Below the pieces are notes generated by a model. The model was not told the DNA's origin and made no database searches. It saw nothing but the letters and a program-made list of their open reading frames with translations. Made by a program: the position numbers and the translations under genes. Positions 30,643 to 41,508 of a DNA stretch of 64,000 nt are shown here, one piece after another. How positions within the stretch are numbered: position 1 is the first letter of the stretch; each line of letters begins with the position of its first letter. The stretch lies in contig CP073218.1 in assembly GCA_020342235.1 (NCBI GenBank), positions 1,116,001 to 1,180,000 of the forward strand, given 5' to 3'. The stretch is from Saccharomycopsis phalli (taxonomy: Eukaryota; Ascomycota; Saccharomycetes; Ascoideales; Saccharomycopsidaceae).

Positions 30643-33261
30643 ATGTTAAGAATTGTTGATATTTTAGCTGTGGCTGCCATAGTCGCTCAAGCCTCTGGAA
30701 ACAATATCCCAACGCCAGTCAAGGACTTTCCTGGATACTGTACTCCAACACAGTATGCTCATCCTACTGATTTCGTCAACCAGTACAAGATCACCGGCCA
30801 GTGTGGCAGTGTGTTTAACAATGTCAAGACTGTTGACCAGAATGCCTATGGTCTCTCATATCTCTTGACTGCTAGTTATGGAAACAACTTCAACGACATG
30901 GCAAACCACATTGGTACGCCGTTCCTCTCTTCAGTGGTTGCTGGTTGTGCTCAGCCAAAGAGCACTCAGTCGCCAGTGATTCCTCATGACTGCGGGTTTG
31001 CAGGTGATTGTACTTTCTTGAAGTACGATGTTTCTGCCGATTCCTTTTACAAGCATAACTTGTGTCCATACACTTCTCCAAACGGTCCAACTTTGTATGC
31101 CGACCAATCTGTGTTCTACCTGACTGGCGGAACCCAGCTCGGTGTTGTTCCTACTCCTACCAATTCTGCTTCTACTCCAACCAATGCTGCTCCTAGTTCC
31201 ACCGGAGTTGCTGCCATCGGATCCACCAGTGCCAACATCCCATCCATCACTGCTCCTGCTGTCTTCCCAACAAACACCGGTGCAATTAATTTCTTGGGCT
31301 CCAGCACCGCCTTCTTGGAAGGTATCTCCAGTGTGAACACCAACGCAGCTCAGGGTTTGGAGCAGGCTTTCTCACAGAACAACCAAGCGCTCAGCCAATT
31401 CTTGAACAACTTTGGAACTCAATTGGTCCACGGTCTCCTTGCTGGAACTGTTCAGCCATTTAGTGCTGTTACCCAGTTCTTTGGTAGCGTTTCTACCGGA
31501 TCCATCTCGATCTCTGCATACACCACTGTGTCTAACCAGGTCCAGGAGGAATGTGGTGTATTTAACAGCGGAAGTCTCGTTGGTAAGGTCACCAACTTTT
31601 ACAGCAACGTTCCTGGTCAGAGTGTGCCAACTGGATCTCCAAGTGGATCGTCTCCAAGTGGATCTCCAAGTGGCTCTTCTCCAAGTGGCTCTTCTCCAAG
31701 TGGCTCTTCTCCAAGTGGCTCTTCTCCAAGTGGCTCTTCTCCAAGTGGCTCTTCTCCAAGTGGCTCTTCTCCAAGTGGCTCTTCTCCAAGTGGCTCTCCA
31801 AATGGATCTAGTACTGTCAGCCCATCCAGTGAAACCAGTTCTCTTAGCTCTCCAAACGGATCAAACTCCACCAACTCTTCCAATGGATCTTCTCCAAGTG
31901 GATCTCCAAATGGATCTAGTACTGTCAGCTCATCCAGTGAAACCAGTTCTCTTAGCTCTCCAAACGGATCAAACTCCACAAACTCCACAAACTCCACAAG
32001 CGGATCGAACTCCTCTAGCGGATCGAACTCCTCTAGCGGATCTAACTCTTCCAGCGGATCAAACACTTCCAGCGGATCAAACACTTCCAGCGGATCAAAC
32101 TCCTCTAGCGGATCGAACTCTTCTAGCGGATCGAACTCTTCCAGCGGATCGAACTCTTCCAGCGGATCGAACTCTTCCAGCGGATCGAACTCTTCTAGCG
32201 GATCGAACTCTTCCAGCGGATCGAACTCTTCCAGCGGATCAAACTCTAGCGAATCGAACTCCTCTAGTGAATCGAACTCCTCTAGTGAATCGAACTCTTC
32301 CAGCTCTTCCAGCTCTTCCAACGGCTCGAACTCTTCAGGATGGTCTTCCAACTCTACCAACTCCTCAATCTGGTCCAATGCCATGTCCGCCTCCACCAGC
32401 ATTGGCTTGGTGACCCTCACTACTGTTATCAACCAAGAATCAACCGTTATTGACACCATAACCAGCTGCTCCAACAACGATTGTCACCCAACTACTACAT
32501 CTTCTGTCGTCACTGTCTCCAGCACTTCTGTCTATGTCACCTCAACCACCATGGTTTGGTCATCTGGCCAGAACCAAGTTGAAAGTACTGTTGGAGAAAC
32601 CACTTCGACAATCTTCACCACGGTTACTTCCTGTGACAGTAACAATGTCTGCTCCACCTTCAGCACTCCAACTGTTGTTCCTGTTGCAATTACCTCTTTG
32701 GTTCCACAAGAAGGATCTCAACTGTGGACCACCGTTGGCCTGACTACTTCCACAATCTTCACCACCACTACCTCCTGTGACAGTAACAACGTCTGCTCTA
32801 CTTTCAGTACCCCAACTGTTGTTCCTGTAGCAGTTACCTCTTTGGCCGCACAAGAAGCATCCCAACTGTGGACCACTGTTGGACTGACTACTTCTACAGT
32901 TTTCACCACCACCACCTCCTGTGACAACAACAACGTCTGCTCTACTTTCAGCACCCCAACTGTTGTCTCTGCTCCAATTACCTCTTTGGTCTCGCAAACA
33001 CAAGGTGCCGACAACGCTCAACCATCCGGATCTGGATCCGGCTCAAATGGTGCACCAGGATCTCCATCTTCAGGTGCACCAGCCCAATCTACTTTGGACG
33101 CCGAAGCTTCGACTGTCAGTGGTTCTGCTAGCGTCACCCAAGCAACTAGCCCAGCAGCAAGCAGCTTGAGTATCAGTGCTCAAATCGCCAATGGTGGTGC
33201 TTTGACCAAGATCAACCCAGTCTTTGCTTCCTTATTGGCAGCATTGGCCTTGTTTTTTTAA
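30643..33261 (+). CDS. GPI-anchored, Ser-rich cell-wall protein (adhesin-like)
   Basis: 872 aa. A secretion signal (about residues 1-19, MLRIVDILAVAAIVAQASG) precedes a Cys-containing N-terminal domain (about 25-170, with GYCTP, TGQCG, HDCGFAGDC, NLCPY) that I cannot assign. Next come GSSPS pentapeptide repeats (31,621-31,800), a second Ser/Asn block, SSGSN repeats (32,000-32,295), then about three 40-residue modules of the type TTVGLTTSTIFTT..SCDSNNVCSTF (32,590-33,000). The end is a Ser/Gly stalk and a hydrophobic tail (NPVFASLLAALALFF) fitting GPI attachment. Such architecture is typical of yeast adhesins and structural wall mannoproteins. The role is inferred from architecture, not from homology. 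Confidence 0.85.
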   Translation: MLRIVDILAVAAIVAQASGNNIPTPVKDFPGYCTPTQYAHPTDFVNQYKITGQCGSVFNNVKTVDQNAYGLSYLLTASYGNNFNDMANHIGTPFLSSVVAGCAQPKSTQSPVIPHDCGFAGDCTFLKYDVSADSFYKHNLCPYTSPNGPTLYADQSVFYLTGGTQLGVVPTPTNSASTPTNAAPSSTGVAAIGSTSANIPSITAPAVFPTNTGAINFLGSSTAFLEGISSVNTNAAQGLEQAFSQNNQALSQFLNNFGTQLVHGLLAGTVQPFSAVTQFFGSVSTGSISISAYTTVSNQVQEECGVFNSGSLVGKVTNFYSNVPGQSVPTGSPSGSSPSGSPSGSSPSGSSPSGSSPSGSSPSGSSPSGSSPSGSSPSGSSPSGSPNGSSTVSPSSETSSLSSPNGSNSTNSSNGSSPSGSPNGSSTVSSSSETSSLSSPNGSNSTNSTNSTSGSNSSSGSNSSSGSNSSSGSNTSSGSNTSSGSNSSSGSNSSSGSNSSSGSNSSSGSNSSSGSNSSSGSNSSSGSNSSSGSNSSESNSSSESNSSSESNSSSSSSSSNGSNSSGWSSNSTNSSIWSNAMSASTSIGLVTLTTVINQESTVIDTITSCSNNDCHPTTTSSVVTVSSTSVYVTSTTMVWSSGQNQVESTVGETTSTIFTTVTSCDSNNVCSTFSTPTVVPVAITSLVPQEGSQLWTTVGLTTSTIFTTTTSCDSNNVCSTFSTPTVVPVAVTSLAAQEASQLWTTVGLTTSTVFTTTTSCDNNNVCSTFSTPTVVSAPITSLVSQTQGADNAQPSGSGSGSNGAPGSPSSGAPAQSTLDAEASTVSGSASVTQATSPAASSLSISAQIANGGALTKINPVFASLLAALALFF
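31621..32295 (+). repeat. Coding minisatellites of the cell-wall gene
   Basis: Two 15-bp arrays: CTCCAAGTGGCTCTT units (GSSPS) at 31,621-31,800 and TCTAGCGGATCGAAC-like units (SSGSN) at 32,000-32,295. Between them a block of about 120 bp (SPNGSSTVS..SETSSLSS) is present twice. Unit length is a multiple of three, so copy-number change keeps the frame. Confidence 0.9.
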
Positions 33262-34568
33262 ACCTTTAGAGCTTTAGATTTGTTTTTGTCAATTACCTTA
33301 TTAAATCTTTATAAATATAGAACAATGTTACTTTACATGGTGTAAAAGAATTCAATTGAAATATTTATGTGTAGCCAGTGATGATAAATTTAGACAATTT
33401 CAATATATAATTGATTTAAATAGTCATTGGTGGAATCCATTGTCAGTTGGTTTTTTGACCAAGATTCTTTCTCATGAGGTTTGCAACGAAGCTAAATCAC
33501 ATGACTAAGACCCCAATCTCTAGACGCTACCCGGCTGTTCACCAGGGTTCGTGACGGGTAACTTCTGTATGGCTAGTATCGTTACTAGGCATATCTCCTA
33601 GTAGTTTATCCAAAGTTGTAACCAAAACTTAATCTTTCTTACCATGTGCTGATGCGAATTTTATTATAAAGAATCTCATTCTACGCACTTTTGCATCATC
33701 TGTATGGCGTTAATTTGGTCTGGCAAAAAGTTGTGCTCCATTTGCGGCAATAAAGGTACATTATACAACTGCCAAAAGTACATCAATATATTCAGACTTG
33801 TAATTGCTCCATTCAAGATTCAATAACTGTATCGAGCAATTCCTACTACCTTCCCTTTGAGGCACGTGATTTGCACGTGTATCCGACCACTGTAGCCTCA
33901 ATGGAAGAGTCAACCATGGTTGTGAAATGTAACTTGAGGCCATTTCCATCTCAAAGTGGGATGGAAGAAGGGATACGATCACTATTTATAGAAAATATCA
34001 ATAATCAGGAAAACATCTATAAAGAAGATGCTCTGGGAGGGACTCCCAACCTAGTATTTGGTACTGATTCTATTTCTACCAGAGCATACTACAACCGGTT
34101 GCTTATCCATTTAAGCAACTCTTTGACGTTACGCATGTCTATATTGGTAGATTGTGAAATATCGTAAGCTATGTACAAATAATGCCATTGTTCAGCATGT
34201 CTTGGATCGTTTTCCAGCAATGCCCAACCATTTAAATGTAAATCAGATCAAATGAGACACTCTGATTGTAATGAGACTATGCAATACGCTTGGAAATATC
34301 TCCGTAATCCGTCAGAGGTAAGTGACTGGCAAAATTCATGCCCAAAACTTGGCCCTGCTCAGGGTAGCACACCTGATCTCCTAAAAACATGTCATCTTTT
34401 AGAAACAATTCTGTAAAACGTCACTTGATTCCTGTTCTACATCTGCCTACAATCCTGAAACACAATCAAGACAAAACTACATGGTATAGTAAGTTTATGC
34501 ATTTTGTTGTGACATTGTGTCGGTCAATAGCATTAGACTCACAAAACATCATTACGTCGTAACCGGAC
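33262..34568. other. Intergenic, convergent gene ends
   Basis: Lies between the 3' ends of the wall-protein gene and the ELMO-like gene. The middle (33,850-34,170) has CACGTG, a CACTATTTATAG box and a 98-codon frame that I do not trust; it could be an old LTR. Nothing else is recognisable. Confidence 0.5.
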
Positions 34569-37355
34569 TCATAAATAATAAAAGCCACCTGCCACTTCCA
34601 TCAAAGCGTCCCGGTTGTATAAATCGTCAAAGTCATCTGAAGCAGATACTTCAGTGACAGTCACTGAGCTGGCATCATCCAAATATTCGTCTTGTCGCTG
34701 CAACAATTCTTCGCTACCGTCACTCTGGCCCAAGCTGCTGGACGGATCCTTACCCAAGCTGCTGGATAGATCTTGGCCTATACTGTTGACCAATGGCCCG
34801 TACTGCACAGATTTTCGAATGTCCAGCAAGAACTCCAAGTGCTTCCCAGTGGTTTCAGACAAGTACTTGTGGACATCCTTGCCTCTGCCATTCACCAAGC
34901 ACAGTAGCCCGTCTTTCCAAATGACACTCTGGGACTCCGAGTGGCATGTAAACTCAAGTAGAAGCTTTGACCCGCTGAGAACGCGGAACACCACCAGGCA
35001 GCTCGAAGTGAATGTTTCGACGCTGGTGATCTCCAGAACTGCCAATTTCACTGCCTCACACCGTCCTAGGAGATCTGGCACCGGGTGGACGTGTTTCTGG
35101 AAGTGTTTGTAGACCAAGGTGCGTTTATCTGGAGACACAAGCACGTAGACATACCCATTGTGAACAGAAAACCAGGCGCCGGTCATCAAGTTATACAGGC
35201 GGTTGGCGACTGTGTAGGAATACAAGTCCAGCTGCAACTTGGCGTTGAACAGATGGTTCTGCTTCTTGGCCTTGATGTCCAGAATGAGAAGCCTCACGGC
35301 GTCTTCGAAGTTTGTACTTGAGAGAATATGGACAAAGTTGGAATAAGATAAGTTTTTGGAGCCGACAATTGTCTTGTTGGCAGCCTCAGTGACTTTGGCC
35401 AAAAGGCAGAGAATGAAGTTGATATCGCTGTCATCGTTTTGGCATTTGGACAGCCTCCAGTACTCCACAAACATGTCCAAGTACAATAGAATCGTCGACT
35501 TGTAGTTCACGTTGACAAAGGTGTCATAGAGCTGTTTTTCCAAGTAGTGCTGGATCTCGATGTTGAGCATGCGGCACAAGAGAAGCACCACTTTCACCAC
35601 AGGAAGATTGTAAAGGGTGAGCTGCTCGTCCCTGTTCTGGGTACTGGTGGAGGTTCCGTACAACTCGCTCAACATGAGGTCGTTGTGGCGGAAAAAGTAG
35701 TCCTTCACAAGCAGCAGAAACACGGGCCGCAGGTCGAGCACCTCCAACACTGAGATACAAGACAACAAGTCGTTCCATGAGAACTCAGTGGTGATGTACC
35801 CAATGTAATCGCCAGAAGAACCAAAGGTCGTCTCCAACACCCGTGGGTGGCAGTACAACTGCTTGCCCTGTTCTTTAACATGGTACTTTGCTGCAATCTG
35901 CCGTACTAGTGCTGCAAAGTCATTCAAGAGAATGACGTCGCTGTTGGCACTGAAGTACTTGATACAAGCGTCGTAGTCGCATTTGCTCAGGGCATTGAAC
36001 TCCTCGTAGCTGATGATACGGCTGGAGATGTACTGTTTGAAGTTGTAGATGTTGATACTCAAGTCGACGTCCTCGGCCAACAGAGACGCCAAGGTCTCCT
36101 GGTACTTTTCGCCAACCAAAAAGTTCAACTTCAGGACAATTTTCCAGCCGGTTTTATAGTGATGCCGGTTGGCCGCTTGGCGAAGAAGCACCGACAAAAA
36201 GCGGGTATGTGCGAGCGACTTGGGTAAAGGAGCAAGGCTGGTTGGAAGCGAGAACGTCGCTGTGACTGGGGTATGGGTTTGCGAGGCCATGGCCATGTAC
36301 AAGATTTTCCAAATGACCAAGTCGAGGATCTTTGGGTGGGCGTCGATGATGTCAAAGAACCTCTGGCTAAAGAGCTTGGTGAGGATATCAAGTACAATCT
36401 CATCGAGCACCGTGGTGTGTTCAAGTGCGGCTGTGTCTGAGATGTTGATGGTGTAACCTTTCACCATTGGGTTGAAATGGGCGTTGTTTTTCAAAAAGTA
36501 GTCGACTAGGAGCGAAAAGACCTTGGGCTCGGTGATACTGGAGACATCAGTCACCAGGATGAGGCGATCGTAGGTCTTGAGACATCGCATTAGCGTGGAG
36601 AAGTTGGACCCTGTGGTGATAACCTGCGGCTTGGCGAAAAGCGGCGATACTGGAGTGGAAAGCGGCGAGGAAGCGACAGAGGAGCAAGAAGAGGCGCTGG
36701 ACGGGGTCTTGGGCACCAGGGAGTCCAGGCGGATGGAGATGGAGAGCTGGAATGGGTTTTTGAAGTTGGCTTTGCGAAAGGGTCTTGGCAAAAGCGACTT
36801 CTTGACCTTCACCGGGGTGTCCAAGCCGACAATGTGGACTGGAGAAGGTAAGTTGATTTTCAGAGGGGTAGAGTCCAATTCCGAGGGCATTGTTTCCAGG
36901 TCCCGTTTGTGCCTGGTGAATTCGCGATCCATTTGAACCGGCTCCATAAGGCCTATGCTAGGTTTTCTTAGGCTGAGGAGGGATGACTTGTGTTTCAACT
37001 GGCCAATACGGAGCAATCCGGGCAGTTTGTGGCCGTCGATGAACAGCTTTTGGCTCTCGGCCACCAGTCTGCGGCCATCAAGAACCAGTTTTTGGCTCTC
37101 GGCCACCAGCTTGCGACTCTCGGCCACCAGCCTATGCTCAACCAACACCTTTTTGGACATCAGATCCTGTAAAGAACTGGCCATGAAATCCATATCATGG
37201 AAGTAAACAAGCAACTCGTTCAAAAACCCAAGGTATTTCGATGCCAACAACACACTCAAACCGTCCTTGTTTCCTCGGGTCACTCTCGATCGTTCAAACC
37301 CACCCAAACTCTTGTCGATAGAGTCCAAGTCCAGAAGTATTTGCGGGAACACCAT
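34569..37355 (-). CDS. ELMO-like protein, diverged paralog of LMO1
   Basis: 928 aa. The C-terminal third resembles the other ELMO-family protein of this window: TGAWFSVHN near residue 720 parallels RGSWFLAHS, then VSPDKRTLVYKHF parallels VSPNRQYIMYKEF, and IWKDGLLCLVN parallels VWCDGINLLLN at the end of the PH-like domain. The middle is helical, ARM-like. The N-terminus has a tandem LVAESxKL run (about residues 70-105) and a long Ser/Pro-rich, probably disordered segment not in LMO1. ELMO proteins partner DOCK exchange factors (Dck1 in yeast) to activate Rho5/Rac. Function here is inferred. It is much longer than S. cerevisiae Lmo1 (665 aa) and its tail ends in an acidic Ser-rich stretch. Confidence 0.7.
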   Translation of the reverse strand: MVFPQILLDLDSIDKSLGGFERSRVTRGNKDGLSVLLASKYLGFLNELLVYFHDMDFMASSLQDLMSKKVLVEHRLVAESRKLVAESQKLVLDGRRLVAESQKLFIDGHKLPGLLRIGQLKHKSSLLSLRKPSIGLMEPVQMDREFTRHKRDLETMPSELDSTPLKINLPSPVHIVGLDTPVKVKKSLLPRPFRKANFKNPFQLSISIRLDSLVPKTPSSASSCSSVASSPLSTPVSPLFAKPQVITTGSNFSTLMRCLKTYDRLILVTDVSSITEPKVFSLLVDYFLKNNAHFNPMVKGYTINISDTAALEHTTVLDEIVLDILTKLFSQRFFDIIDAHPKILDLVIWKILYMAMASQTHTPVTATFSLPTSLAPLPKSLAHTRFLSVLLRQAANRHHYKTGWKIVLKLNFLVGEKYQETLASLLAEDVDLSINIYNFKQYISSRIISYEEFNALSKCDYDACIKYFSANSDVILLNDFAALVRQIAAKYHVKEQGKQLYCHPRVLETTFGSSGDYIGYITTEFSWNDLLSCISVLEVLDLRPVFLLLVKDYFFRHNDLMLSELYGTSTSTQNRDEQLTLYNLPVVKVVLLLCRMLNIEIQHYLEKQLYDTFVNVNYKSTILLYLDMFVEYWRLSKCQNDDSDINFILCLLAKVTEAANKTIVGSKNLSYSNFVHILSSTNFEDAVRLLILDIKAKKQNHLFNAKLQLDLYSYTVANRLYNLMTGAWFSVHNGYVYVLVSPDKRTLVYKHFQKHVHPVPDLLGRCEAVKLAVLEITSVETFTSSCLVVFRVLSGSKLLLEFTCHSESQSVIWKDGLLCLVNGRGKDVHKYLSETTGKHLEFLLDIRKSVQYGPLVNSIGQDLSSSLGKDPSSSLGQSDGSEELLQRQDEYLDDASSVTVTEVSASDDFDDLYNRDALMEVAGGFYYL

Positions 37356-40300
37356 TGCTTCTCATGAGACGTGTTACAATAGACTGAGTGGGATTCTAGA
37401 AATATGCCGGTCCTATTCACAAGCAGCCCAATCGGTTGGCTATATATGGCAATTAGTTTTCACGTCTTGACCGGCGCAAATCTATGTTGATCGACGCGAA
37501 TGTACGTGTATGCGATTTGGCAACAGGAGTTGACTCATAAACAATCTAGAAATTACAAGAGCATAGAAATCGCAAGAGAATGGTGCTTACCGGGGCAGAA
37601 AAAAAATGGGCACACTACAGAAAGAAAGCCACTCCACATTTTATACACGGGTAGAAATATACTACGGCATATTGAATGCAAAAATGTACAGAGGTTTGGT
37701 GGCTATTTTGCAAATTATAATTAAGGTTTTCCCCCTCCAGAAGGGGGCACGTGACAAATTAACCCTGGCACACAATTTCAGGTAAAAACTTTGTAAACAA
37801 CCTCACGAGAAAAAAAAACACCAGGGTATTGACGCGACTGGTAGGCCATTTGTAGGTGGCGACACGTCTTTTATTATTATTAATAATATGCAAGTGTGTA
37901 GTGTATTCAGGTGTGTTTGGAAACTCGGCGACACCAAATCCTGGGCCAAAGGGTGTTTTGGTGTAGCTCCAATGGAGCTGCTTTGCACTTGTTTACTGAT
38001 TGTATATGAACTTTCTTTTTTTTAGCTCAGTGGTTTTCTTTTGCCAACTTTGTTTTCCTCACTGGCCAAGGGTTACTTTTCTTTTTCCATGTCTTCCTGC
38101 CCAACGATTCACTAGGTAACCAGCTGGTAGCCAACATATGCTGTTTCTGTGATAACAAGGATCTACAAAGTACCCTTCGGCCAGGAACTGCCACCATGAA
38201 AATAGCGACATACTAGCCCGAGTTGGTTTGAACATCTACGATGCTCTTTACAACCGAACGAACCGTTTCCATCTTGCAATGATCTTGACCATGATGCGTA
38301 TATTCATGGTCTTTATCCATCTTTCGTAGTGAAATAATCCCTCAAGGCCTTTTGCTATTTTTACATCAAGTGAATACCATATGCACGTCTATTGTTTGAT
38401 ATATGAGATGATCCTGGAGTTCCATCTAAAACCACTTGGCTACCACAGAACTGATTCCTAGAAATGTGAATATTCGACATGCTTGTGCTTATAAACGGGG
38501 TTTACATTCGCTGCTGATCCCAAACAACCAAGTGGTTTCCCCATTTGATGAATACTCGTGCCAAATAGTCTGCACCATCCGATGGACGGCCAACTTCTAG
38601 AATACTTTATAGATTCTCGCCATGCACAAGGAGCTTAACCATCGGGTTACATTGTTAAGTGAGACAAATAAGTGCCATATTACGCCAATTAGGGTCACTA
38701 ACGATGAAGACGACGTACAACAATGTAGGCAAATGACAAAGGACAAAGGTTCGACAAAGAACGAATGTACGACAAAGAACCAAGGTCCGACAAAGGAAAA
38801 GGTATTGACAAAGAACCAAGGTAATTGACGGTAGTACTGTAGGACAATGTAGGACATCAAACAGAATCACAAATCAGCCACTTACAGGGTATACAAATCC
38901 CAGAAAATGACGTTAAACATGGGGATTTGCACGTGTAGAAGGAAAAATACATACAATAAGAATACCTCGGGACAAATTGAGAATACGAAATAGGACCATG
39001 TGTTGAAATAATCGGAAACTGCATGTATGAGACCTTGCTGCAGAGAAGATATAATGAGCAAACAGGGTCAAATTGAGGAAATGTCGCATTCAGCACTATT
39101 ATAAATGCAGCATGGTTTATAGACTATCTGAATGCTGGTAGAATATCCAATGGTAGAATATACAATGCTGTCAAAGCACCCAATTCCGATTCAACCAGGT
39201 TACTCAATGCTCGACTTGAACCAGACCATACCAACCTGGAGTCCACTGGTCAAGACTTTGTGCTTATCAAATTAGTGTAAAATACCCAGCAGAATACCAC
39301 GTCGTATTTCACAACCGATGGCAAGTCCAAGACCCACTACAATATTCTGTTCTAAATCAATCAAGCAAGTATATGGTGGAGAGAAAAGCGAGTGTCGTAT
39401 AACGTGGTCAACAATGGGCGGAGTCAAAATAAGCGGCCTTCGGGCTACACCACAAATAAGAGTACAATACAATGTGTAATGTATAACGAGAAGCATATAA
39501 TAGGAGAAGCATATAATAGGAGAAACTTATAATGGGATAAACCTACAACAGGAGAAACCTAGATTGAAGAGCCAGTGAAATTGGACATGCCAGGAGTTCC
39601 AGGTGGGCTTGTGAAATAGCAAGCCAGTTGTACATTATGGTCAAGCTGATGGCAATTTCAGCTTGTAGAATTTGCTGACCACGAATTTAAAATGGCTTCG
39701 TGAAACCAAGCCGTGAAGGTTATGTGCGTAGCGTCGTGGATGAATCAACACATGTCAAGCCCATTGTTGAAGAACCTTGAAAATGTGGGGTTTTGCTGGG
39801 ATTGAAAAGAGGCACGAGTGGTGGAAAGCCAATAAGTGATGGAAAATCAATGAGTGATGGAAAGCCAATGGATGTTCTAGAGTACAAGTCCTAGAGTACA
39901 AGTCCTAGAGTACAAGTTCTAATACAAGTTCCAGTACAAGTTCTAATACAAGTTCTACAGCCAATAGACAACGCTCAAAGGTACATTCACCAACCAGATT
40001 TGCTCATATTCCGCCCAATTCTCAATAGTATACTCATTGAAATAGCAAAGCCAAGCAATCCTTTTTACTCGTGCAACTGACGCGGCAGGTTGAACAAACC
40101 AAATTCTACAGGATCCTTCCCTTCCGATTATACTACATCATGTACGATTACCCAAATTTCAGCAAACTATACGCAGGTCTTAAAGTGTCTAAAATGGTCT
40201 AAGACAGGAAAAATGCATCTTTTGACAGTTTAGTATTGCTGTTTACAACCACCCAATTTTTCTTTTACGAAAGCTCGCAGTAGTGTTTGGCAACTGATTG

Positions 40301-41508
40301 GCCCACTAAGGTAAGTTGTAATATTGAAATGAATTTTCATGAGTTAGCAATCAACAAACGTGAACCAACAAGTTCATGTAAACTGGGTCGCATATACATT
40401 GCCTAGCCCGGCTGAGGAAGACTTGATTCACCTTTTAAATTTAATGGGTACCATCACGATTTGACCGCATGTTGATGACCAACCGGCAATGTGTTATTAT
40501 TAGAGAATACATTGAAGTAGAACGCCTCCAATTCAATGAGTCTTGACGTGCGGCCATGAAAAGTGTGCCCAATTGTTCATTAGCTCAATCAAAAGAGCAC
40601 AATTGTGGAGTAAAGCGAGAGACACTTAGAACTTGATAAGCCAACTTGTTGGAAAACTTCCAACATAACGTACCATCAAGGCACAACTCGATCCAAATTG
40701 CAACCAATGCTACGTTGTGATAATTCCAACCATCCCAGACTTGTACTCACACTCGGAGACATTGAACCCGTAGAACAATAGGTAAGGTTTAATCATCCTG
40801 ACCCAAGTTCATTGCCTCTTAGAGATGAAAAGCGGCGCACAAACCCTTTGGATTTTCCTTTCTTGAGAACATGCCTCCAAGTATACGCATCTACGTGTGT
40901 TATCGATATTTGAAAACTCAAAAGCAACAAATCTCATTTATAATTAAATATCTGAGCAAAATTGTAACAATGACAAACACTAATAATGACAATGGCAGGA
41001 TCAATTGACAAATCCTGGGGGTTTTGTTACGCAGTGTTGTTCCTTTAAACAAAGTTTTGAGGTTGAAAACCACCAGTAAGTCACATATAAAAGAGAAGCT
41101 ATTCTACGTTGGAATGTACTCAGGGAACGACAGAACATGCAGAACGTGCAGTTGTAACGTAATGTGAAACTCATGACCATAGGAACTTATGAGGAGATAT
41201 CCATCCTATAAAGGGGAGATATTTTAGAAGTTAAGAAGAGTAAGTAAAATCGATTCAATCATCACTACCGTTCCAATTATTCAATTACGAAGGAACAAAA
41301 CTTATCTATAGTTAAGTAAATATCTGAGCATGCGTTTGTAACGATGTCACACTCTATGGAAGAAGAAATTGACATTGACACAAAGGAAAGTCCAACACCC
41401 AGCATTTGTGTCTATAATTTGCTGTTTGTGACATTGGCTTACTATATAAGAAAGTGCACCTTTGCGTATTGAGTAACCTAACTAGCGCTTCAAATCAGAC
41501 AGACCAAA
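37356..41508. other. 4.15-kb stretch without a supported gene
   Basis: No reading frame with protein-like sequence. Several small tandem arrays: ACAAAGAACNAANGT-like units at 38,737-38,822, AGGAGAAGCATATAAT-like at 39,490-39,565, GATGGAAAGCCAATG-like at 39,815-39,870, and AGAGTACAAGTCCT/AATACAAGTTC at 39,880-39,960. 41,155-41,345 has a TGTAACGTAATG...CTATAAAGGGG order suggestive of an LTR but without ends I can defend. Confidence 0.6.
41443..41449 (+). promoter_or_regulatory. TATA box of the 47-aa-repeat gene
   Basis: TATATAA, 60 bp upstream of the ATG at 41509, in an otherwise mixed context. Spacing is normal for a yeast TATA promoter and supports expression from this ATG. Confidence 0.5.

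Noticed and set aside
31617-32477. 286-codon frame opposite the cell-wall gene, rich in Leu-Glu-Glu-Phe
   Set aside because: It is the antisense of the 15-bp Ser arrays; the repeats keep all frames open and the composition is an artefact.
33871-34167. 98-codon frame with CACGTG nearby
   Set aside because: It starts at GTG, has no domain, and the surrounding TATA and CACGTG order looks like LTR-type DNA.
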